A stretch of 64,000 bases of DNA from Castanea sativa (Eukaryota; Streptophyta; Magnoliopsida; Fagales; Fagaceae): NCBI RefSeq assembly GCF_040712315.1, contig NC_134024.1, forward strand, positions 31,053,158-31,117,157. The letters are read 5' to 3'. The position numbers and the translations under genes were made by a program. Positions 56,625-64,000 of this stretch are shown here, one piece after another. Every line of letters begins with the position of its first letter. Positions within the stretch are counted from its first letter, which is position 1. The notes below the pieces were generated by a model that saw only the letters and a list, made by a program, of their open reading frames with translations, was not told where the DNA came from and searched no databases.

Positions 56625-57907
56625 CTACTTCAATTTCCCTTCGTTAACAAGCTGTTCCAGATGGTTCCAGAGGGTTCGACAATTCTCAGTAGTATGACCC
56701 ACATCCTGGTGGTACTGACAAAAAAGATTCTGATTCCACTTCGTAGGGTCCCCCGCCATCTTATTGGGCCATCTGAAGTAGGGTTCCTTACAGACTTTCT
56801 CCAGTAGTTGGTGTACTGGTTCTCGAAACACAGTATTAACTGCTTGAGGAGTGGTTGAGCCAGATTGCCCAGAGTAATCTCTCCTCGGCTTATTGTTGTG
56901 ATACTTGTCCGACCTGAAATCCCTTCTCTCCTGCGGGATAACCTTCGCCTTACCTTTACCCTGCTGTTGCTCTTCTTCAACCCTTTTGTACTTGTCAATA
57001 CGGTCTATGAGGCGACGTACGCTCCGTACGAGCTTTTTGGTCAAGGATTTCCTCAAGTCATGATCAGTGGGAATGCCCACTTTAAAAGTATTAATCGCTA
57101 CTTCGTCAAAATCTCCATCTATCTCGGTGAACATCTCCCAATACCTGTCGGAGTATGCTTTCAACGTCTCAGCCTCCCTCATGGCCATATATAACAACGA
57201 GTCCAACGGTCGAGGAACTCTGCTACATGTAATGAACCGAGATGAAAATGCCCTAGTAAGTTCCCTGAACAAACCGACAGACCCCGACTTGAGTCCATTG
57301 AACCACCTCATAGCAACAGGTCCCAAGCTAGAAGGAAAAACTTTACACATCAAGGTTTCATTGTGAGAATGCACCGCCATCCTCTGATTAAAGTGACTCA
57401 CATGTTCCACCGGGTCTATCCAGCCATTATAAATGGTGAAGGTAGGCTGGGTGAACCGCCTGGGGAGCCTTCCATTCTCAATCCTGCGTGAGAAGGGCGA
57501 TTTGTAGAGTTGGTGTAACGCTTAGCTCATAGCGTCGTTCCCCAAGCCCCTGGAGGGGATCTTCCTATGCTTGCGACCTGGTAGGTCATCCTCTTCACAA
57601 GAGGAGGTTTTGCTGGGGGCGTTCAGGACCTTGAACTGTAACTATTTCCCTGGGATTCCCCCGAGGAAGGATTGGATGAGGGTGAAGCCCGCCTTCGTCT
57701 GACACGGCGCAGCTTCTTCTTTAGGTGGTTAATCTCCCTCTTCATGGCCTTGGCATCATCCTCATGGGTGGCACTGCCTCCGCCGCGCGTATAACTCGCA
57801 CTAGGATATACAGTATGAACACTTCATTCTCGATCCCTTCGGCGCTCAAAGAGATCTTCGGGCTGTGATCCCTAAGATTCTGCATGGTGTGAACCTAAAC
57901 CTGCCAT
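56625..57907 (-). pseudogene. gag: Gag of element 2
   Basis: The expected start (ATG at 57907, as in element 1) opens a damaged N-terminal part with stops and indels. The capsid domain then reads openly from 57410: HFNQRMAVHSHNETLMCKVF, MRWFNGLKSGSVG and YSDRYWEMFTEIDGDFDEV. A basic linker (RRDFRSDKYHNNKPRRDY) and a zinc-knuckle-like CQYHQDVGHTTENC follow near the end. Unlike element 1, the C-terminal part is intact up to a TAG at 56625. Protease continues in the same frame beyond that stop, as expected for a single Gag-Pol frame. Confidence 0.85.
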
Positions 57908-57935
57908 GATGTTCCAATTCCTTCAACGCTAGATC

Positions 57936-57951
57936 CCCACAGACGGCGCCA
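57936..57951 (-). promoter_or_regulatory. Primer binding site of element 2
   Basis: TGGCGCCGTCTGTGGG on the - strand, two bases from the 5' LTR edge and identical to the PBS of element 1. Confidence 0.8.
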
Positions 57952-57953
57952 AT

Positions 57954-58721
57954 TGTAAGTGTACAATTGTACCTGGACCCAAAAATGAATGTTGGGCTCA
58001 GGCCCAATGAGCCTTATACAATATAATTTGTAGAGTATGGGTTTGAAATCTAGGTTCGGGATGTTGGAGGTTTGATTAGCAAGCTATAATGTTACAATCT
58101 GTGCAAATGATGAACGAATATGACAAATAGATCTCCTTGGACGTAAGCCGAGGACGATTTGTATAAATACTCTCTTTTGAGGCCAAAGTTTACAATTCTT
58201 AGTTCTCTTTTTAGTTTAGGAGCTGATCCCCTTTTCTTTCCTTTCTCGTCTCCTTATATACTTCTTCCTCTTCAATGTTCATCCACGTGTCATACAAAAT
58301 TTTCCCTTAAATACTTGTCACATTCACCACCTTCTTCAAGTCTTTAAATAATAGCAGGAAGGTTCAATTCTATTGTTCAGAGGTCATTTCCCCATTAATG
58401 CGGTCAGGGAAGTAGATGCAGGGTCTTTAATGTGGAGGTAGCAGCCTTTTTCCTAGATATTTCTATCACATCCTTGCATCTAGAGGGTGCTTGGATCATC
58501 CTCTTACCCATCAATTTTTCCAGAATTCTGCCTTTAACCTTCTTAACGAGTCTCAAGGTCATTGCCGAGCCAGTCCGAGGAGACATTCCTCCTCGGACAA
58601 CTCCTCGGACCTTTATAGTGCATACTGACTTGTGGGCCTGGAGGCCTTAACCAAAAATAAACTGATACCCGTCAATAAAGCCCAAAGCCCAAATGTTTAT
58701 TCGGAAATTTTACTCCCCACA
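57954..58721 (-). repeat. 5' LTR of element 2
   Basis: The 768-bp repeat runs from TGTAAGTGTAC to CTCCCCACA. It adjoins the PBS on its left. It contains TATAAATA on the + strand (58162-58169), whose reverse complement TATTTATA could serve as the sense-direction TATA box. Between 58330 and 58640 it holds several CCTCGGAC-type strings, also found in element 1. Confidence 0.9.
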
Positions 58722-58726
58722 ATATA

Positions 58727-59989
58727 TACGCTCAAAGGCATAGATTAATCGAACCCTTTTTTTAATGTGTTTATTTATTGTTAATGGCTCATTTAATTGA
58801 TTGCTTATAGCATTCATATTAGCTTGTGTAGAAATTCTTGTGTATTTTAGTATAAGAATCTTTTTTTTTTTCTATTTTAGATACTCACTTTTCAAAACAC
58901 CTTGCATCAGATTATCTATTTTACATTACATTTCATTAAAATATCAATTTTCTTAATTGTTTCTCTTTCTTCATATACAACAATCATCATCCACTCTCTT
59001 CCTTTATCCTCGAAATACGTAAAGATAAAAATAAACAATTAAATGCAAAATGAACAGTATTAGTGTAAATTTACACGGCTACTATAGCAAATTTGTAAAT
59101 TTACATAATCATACACAAATAGATGTGAGTCATTTTTAGACAAAACTGTGTAAATTTTACGTTTTTTTTTTCTTATACATGGATTAATGTGATTGATCTA
59201 AAATTTGGGATTAGATTTGATCATGGGTTGGTTGGTGTTGGAATCGAGAGTATGACGATGAAAGATCTTTTTAAAATGTCATTAATGTGGAGGGTAATGA
59301 ACAACAACATGCAAAATGGGGACGATGAAAGGAATAATGGTGTGGGTGGGGGATTCCAATTGAGTTTGCAAAATGAGGATAGGCAGAAAAGATCAAAATA
59401 ACCTCACACTTATACTTAGATCGGAAAAATCCCAAGCATTGATCCAAAATCCCCAAGTGTTGATAACAAAAAATATCCCCCAAATTGTATTAGTGAAAAA
59501 TCGATGGCGGAAAAAAGAGAGATGGGTTCCAAGGTTGTCAAAATCGGGATCCTACATACGATCATGGGAGGTAGGTAGGATCGTGGATCTTAAAATCCTA
59601 CCTATTGTCAAAATTGGGCTCTATGTGCAAGACAAATTTGGAAAATATTTTACAAAAATTAAAATTGTGTTTTTTATAGTAAACAAAAAATAAAAATTAT
59701 TATTAGGGTTGACAAAATGTTTTACAACAAAACACACCCAAAAAAATTTGAAAATATTTTCTGAAAATATTTTATAATAAAACAAACAAAAGCTCATTAA
59801 TAAAGGGAAAAAAAAATGAATATATTGATTCCTAATTATTAAATCTTGTTTTTTTCTAGAGTCATACCAAACCAAACGTGATGACACCCGTAGTGTAAAT
59901 ATAGTTAAAAAGTGACAATTAACAATAACTTTTAGATAAGATGGACATTTTTTACTCTCACACATTCACACTGCACAAGATTTAATCGG

Positions 59990-60025
<36 letters not shown>

Positions 60026-60509
60026 TTTTTTTTGGATACAAATCGGAGTATTTTTTAAGTCTAGCATCATTTGTGTGGGATCTTAAACAAAAGCCTAAAT
60101 ACCTTATTATTCTTATTCAATGTAAAATGTTTTGTTATGGATTAAATACATATAATTGAGCCATAGTGAATCAATCAAAATAACAAATATTAAAAAGTAA
60201 CATTCTTAAAAAGGTATCCAGAAATCAATAGGGTTAGCATTACCACACGCACTTCATAGTAACAAACACATGCACATCAATCATTTTTTATTCATTTTTA
60301 AATGTTCAATGAATAAATGATTGATGTGCATAACTCCCAGTTAAATGTTCTTGACAAATCCTACTCAGATACCCAGTTAAATGTGAGGTCAACAAGCTGA
60401 CTAGTCAAACATAAAGTTGCATTAAGTGCTAACTAGATACCGTTATGATTGAGTTGTTACTTGTTAGCAAGCATCTAACATATTTGCAACATTTCTAATG
60501 GGAGTTTCA
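58727..60509. other. Intergenic, AT-rich
   Basis: Short frames only. A (TTA)n run lies at 59990-60026. No gene or transposon boundary could be supported. Confidence 0.45.
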
Positions 60510-60566
60510 GGTCAAGAGTAACCGACCCTCAAAAAAAAAAAAAAAAAAGGGTCAAGAGTAACCGAC
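60510..60566. repeat. 17-bp direct repeat flanking an A-run
   Basis: GGTCAAGAGTAACCGAC at 60510-60526 is repeated exactly at 60550-60566, with CCTC, about 18 A and one G between them. It looks like a target duplication around an almost empty retroposition product. Confidence 0.75.
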
Positions 60567-60599
60567 AAAATCATTTTAAAAGGAAAGACAACCATAAAA

Positions 60600-61140
60600 G
60601 GAGGGTAAGTAATTTACCATACAAAGAATTCATCTGTGATGGTGCTACTTTCAAAGACCAGAAAAAATTGGGCATAGGTGTGGTGATCCGAGACGAAAAT
60701 GGTATGGTTTTGGCCTCAATGGCTAAGAAATAACCACAGCTATACACAGCTATGGAGATAGAGACCATGGCAGCTTCAACAGCACTGACTTTTGCAACTC
60801 AGGTGGGATTTCACAGCGGCATTTTGGAGTTGGATTCACAGGTGCTGGTTAAGGCGTTGATCAATCACAGCACTAATCTTTCCACTGATGGTTTGTTAAC
60901 GGAGGACATTAGATTTAATGCTCGTTTTTTTAATCAATTACTTTACTCTCATATAAAGAGAGAAGGTAATAAGATTGCGCATAAACTAGCAAGACATGCT
61001 CTTTGTATTTCAAATTTTTCGGTGTGGATAGAAGATGTTCCACCACCTATACTTTCTGTAGTCCTTGAGGACAGTGCTGGTTTCTCTTAATAAAGTTTGA
61101 TGGGTTCCTTCTCAAAAAAAAAAAAAAAAAAAAAAAAAAA
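60600..61140 (+). mobile_element. LINE 3' fragment D with RNase H and poly(A)
   Basis: On the + strand FICDGATFKDQKKLGIGVVI, RDENGMVLASM, a TAA, then a frame with MEIETMAASTALTFATQ, GILELDSQVLVKALIN and REGNKIAHKLARHAL form an RVT_3-type RNase H with its Asp/Glu motif series. An A-run at 61115-61141 follows 25 bases after the stop. Upstream RT is absent, so this is a 5'-truncated LINE copy. Confidence 0.75.
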
Positions 61141-61242
61141 ATTCAACATGGGGAAAAGTTAACTGATGTTAGTACTAGAATTTTCTTAAGTTTGTTCATT
61201 AATAAATGCTTTCTTTTTCTTTTTTTTGATACAAGCAAGGCA

Positions 61243-61810
61243 CTTTTTTTTTTTTTTTTTTTTTTCTGAGAACCCGGACCTGAAGGCCCTGAACTATTGA
61301 AAGGAACAAAAAAGGAAATTACAATAAATCCCGAGCGAGTAGAGGAGCCAAATCCTCAGGAATGGAATTAGACCAAACCTAGAGTTCATTACCAAACTTA
61401 GAAATTTTGGCTAAACAATGGGCAACTACATTGCCTATACATTTTACAAATGAAAAGCTACAGAACTGAAAAAATGTAGCCAGTGATAGGACATCATTAA
61501 TGACATGACCATATTCTGGATGCGTTGAGTCTTTATTCCAAATTGCTTTAAGAACGACCTCAACATCACCCTCAAGAGTGCAGTGCGTGATCCTCAATTC
61601 TTTTGCAAATGGCATTGCCCTGTGGTAGGCCAAGAGCTCAACAATTGCAGCCAAGGAAGGGAGCTGAATCCGTTAGGATAAGGCTCCAAGCACACTCCCT
61701 GAGTAGTCTCGAACTACCACACCCATCCCTGCTGTTCCTATCCCCTTGAAGCAAGCACCGTCAAAGTTTATTTTAAGAGAGGGAGAGATAGGAGGGATCC
61801 ATCTGACAAA
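61243..61810 (-). mobile_element. LINE 3' fragment E with RNase H and poly(A), opposite strand
   Basis: Reading the - strand: SLKINFDGACFKGIGTAGMG, VVVRDYSG, LPSLAAIVELLAYHRAMPF, CTLEGDVEVVLKAIW and FVKCIGNVVAHCLAKISKF form an RVT_3-type RNase H. A stop interrupts it near 61675. The T-run at 61243-61266 on the + strand is the poly(A) tail. It faces fragment D tail to tail, about 100 bases apart. Confidence 0.78.
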
Positions 61811-62029
61811 CGAGATTCAATATATGAGTAGCTTGTGAGATCTAACATAACTATCAGAATCTCTTACCGGTATCTAATACTCTCTCATCTTGGCATATTT
61901 TCATGAAGTTGAATGATTTATTTATTTTAGTAAGAAATTATTTATTATTTTTCAATAATGATTAATTGCATGCAACATTGTCACAGAGTTGAACATCCCA
62001 GGTCTCATCAATTGTCTTCACCATTATTA

Positions 62030-62096
<67 letters not shown>

Positions 62097-62364
62097 TAAG
62101 AGAATTCATAAGGTTAGTTATTGTCATTTTGACTTTTAAAAATACTCCTAATTTATTAACTTATCCTTATTTCTAGAACGTACAAAATGAGATAAAAAAT
62201 GCAATAGACAAAAATTAAAAACATAAAACCTATAGAGTAAAAAATATAGTAGATAAATACAAAAAATAAATAAATAAACTTCCCATTACTCATGTACACA
62301 ACTAAAACTACCCCATGTTCCTAGAAAAAAAAAAAAAAAAACTACCCCATGTTTTATAAAAAAT
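61811..62364. other. Intergenic with CT/TA microsatellite
   Basis: A CT run at 62030-62074 passes into a TA run to about 62096. Otherwise AT-rich without a gene. Confidence 0.7.
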
Positions 62365-62517
62365 GAGAAGTGCTATGTCCACAACAAATCATAGATGATA
62401 AGTTGTTATTGACTCTAATTTGAACTTACCGCTAAATTTTTTTTTTTGTCAACTAATAACAACCTATAAGAACCTACTACTTAAGATTTATTATGAAAAT
62501 GTTATGGACACTGTTTT
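62365..62517. mobile_element. MITE, copy 2
   Basis: It starts GAGAAGTGCTATGTCC and ends near GTTATGGACACTG, with imperfect inverted ends (GTGCTATGTCCA / CAGTGTCCATAAC). The interior blocks AAGTTGTTATTGA, CTAATAACAACCTA and CTACTTAAGATTTATTATG match copy 1 at 32009-32180 in the same order. It lies directly against the Helitron at 62520. Confidence 0.65.
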
Positions 62518-62519
62518 TA

Positions 62520-62857
62520 TCTATACTATATATAAGAGGATTCCCCTCTTTCAACTGGAATTTTATATGGTTTAAAGATACTCTCATTCATAAAGGATAA
62601 CTTCGTTTAAAAATAGAGTCATATATGTCAAATAACAAATTTCATTTTAAATTAAAAAAGAGAACTCCTAAAATTTACAATTTTTTCTCTTCACGTTCAA
62701 ACAGAAATTATAGTTACTGCTTATTTCTAAAGTTTATCCTTCTTATTTGTTTGAAAAAAAAAATTTCTAAATTATAATAGATGCAAATTATTAACTTTTA
62801 CCCAAAAAAATAGAAAAACTTATGAGCACGCGCGTGACGTGCATGCTCGAAAACTAG
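62520..62857 (+). mobile_element. Non-autonomous Helitron (338 bp)
   Basis: The left end TCTATACTATATATAAG follows an A (62519). The right end is CTAG (62854-62857) followed by T, the A^T insertion pattern of Helitrons, which make no target duplication. A hairpin sits just upstream of CTAG: GAGCACGC... pairs with ...GCATGCTC (62824-62848) with one mismatch and one G-T pair, as at Helitron 3' ends. There is no coding capacity. Movement would need a Rep/helicase element elsewhere. Confidence 0.78.
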
Positions 62858-64000
62858 TGTGTGTGTCTATATATATAACTATCTCACATTCTATCTAAAA
62901 AAAGGATGATCGCATTAAATTCTAATAATATTAAATCCCTCTAAGTTTAAACCCACAATACTCCTTCAGTTTCTTATTTATTCTTTCATCCTATTTCTAA
63001 CTAACACTGTCTTTTTCTTTACTCTCTATCTAATATATAGAATTCTTTTCGTTGGTCAAACGTTTTACTGTTAAAATTGGTAAGCCTATGAACAAAATTT
63101 ATATACTACTTTCTCAATTGAATTATATAGTGTATCGTATTTTATCAACTATATATATATATATATATATTTATTGTAAATTGGTAACTGTTATGTGATG
63201 CATGAAATATATGATAAATGTTACAGAAAATTTGGTTATAAATAACAAATTATAACACTAAACCAAAAGAAGAAGAAGAGATAACCAGCCTCGTCACACT
63301 TCAGCAACTATATGACGTTCTGGTTAGCTTTATTATTTCAGGCTTTTCACAATTCTATTATGCCATGGCTATGCTGTTATTAGGATTACCCGATGCCCAA
63401 AAATTCATCACGATTGAGTGATCAGGCAATTCTAAACATTAACATAGAATAACGTATTTATTATAAATGGTTGACGAGCTACTTATTTGTGTTTGGTTAC
63501 TGCATTAAATTTCAATCTTGCCTGCAAGCAAGGCATATCTTATCTCGTGGATCTGGAAAGATTGTCCTACTTATCCCCTAACGCTTATGCTTCTATTTCA
63601 GCGTATTCAATCATTGTTTATTCTTTTGCCTTTGACTTCCTTATTATTTTGTTTGTTTTTTAGATTTGATAAGATCTATCTCAACTTTTGTATCTTTATT
63701 CACACTTAGGAAATATCTTTAGGGTCCGGTTGGAGGAGTGGAAAAGTGGGAGGATAGAAAATTGAGAAGGGATAGAAAAGTGAGAGGATATAAAAGATTT
63801 AGTTTTCTTTCATTTGTGTTTGGTTGGGAGGGTGAAAAAGTTGAGAGATGGAAAACTTTTTTATTATTATTGAGAAGAAAAATGAGAGCATTGAAAATGA
63901 AGTTGGTATAAATTTACAATTATATCCTCATTAAAAAAAAAAAGTAGTACATTCTTTTAGCAAAAAAATTGTGTATGTGCAAGTGGACGAAGAAAAAAAA
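62858..64000. other. Intergenic, AT-rich, right edge
   Basis: A TA run lies at about 63151-63170. A purine-rich block with repeated GGAGGAT/GAGAGGAT-type strings lies at 63730-63900 (GTCCGGTTGGAGG start). No gene was supported. Confidence 0.45.

Larger units (their letters stand above)
46355..58721 (-). mobile_element. Ty3/gypsy Tat-type LTR retrotransposon, element 2 (complete)
   Basis: A full copy with two LTRs. On the - strand: 5' LTR (58721-57954), PBS (57951-57936), gag, protease, RT, RNase H, integrase, a 151-bp repeat array (52530-51795), an antisense ORF region (51334-48763) and the 3' LTR (48259-46355). Both outer flanks read ATATA (46350-46354 and 58722-58726), a likely target duplication in TA-rich DNA. 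Gag, protease and the first RT part share one frame, then frameshifts near 55435, 55230 and 53490 and several stops break pol. The copy is non-autonomous. The two LTRs differ by scattered substitutions, so insertion was not very recent. Confidence 0.93.

Noticed and set aside
62215..62280. Possible protein frames in the AT-rich right arm
   Set aside because: Short, low-complexity and without start context. No support.

Overview
This window looks like nuclear DNA of a eudicot plant, probably a woody species. It is AT-rich, its genes carry introns with GT..AG borders, and it is packed with plant-type LTR and non-LTR retrotransposons. A Fagaceae-like tree (oak, chestnut, beech) is a guess from general resemblance. 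No tRNA, rRNA or CRISPR array was seen.

Three host genes can be followed exon by exon with phases that close. They are a LysM receptor-like GPI-anchored protein of the LYM1/LYM3 type (9592-12175, + strand, 5 exons, 424 aa), TFIIH subunit TFB4/p34 (33101-41331, + strand, 11 exons, 298 aa) and a conserved plant protein I cannot name (45640-42439, - strand, 6 exons, 271 aa). A nepenthesin-type aspartic protease pseudogene lies at 15146-13814 (- strand).

Mobile DNA dominates the rest. Two related Ty3/gypsy elements of Tat type (PBS TGGCGCC) lie on the - strand. Element 1 (1-6396) runs off the left edge. Element 2 (about 46355-58721) is complete with both LTRs. Element 2 carries an intron-containing reading frame on the opposite strand (48763-51334, + strand), between integrase and the 3' LTR. 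Next to it are 151-bp tandem repeats. The 3' LTR of element 2 is itself split by a 1110-bp solo LTR. Two L1-type LINEs (about 16540-20050 and 20600-30690) are cut by further LTR insertions at 17459-19806, 20970-23408 and 28286-28959, plus a gypsy fragment at 24306-25085. For the second and third of these, the 5-bp target duplications are visible.

The right arm (58722-64000) holds LINE 3' ends in both orientations, a MITE with a sister copy at 32009, a 338-bp non-autonomous Helitron (62520-62857) and simple repeats. The host genes appear unrelated to one another. The main story is nested retrotransposition and decay between them.
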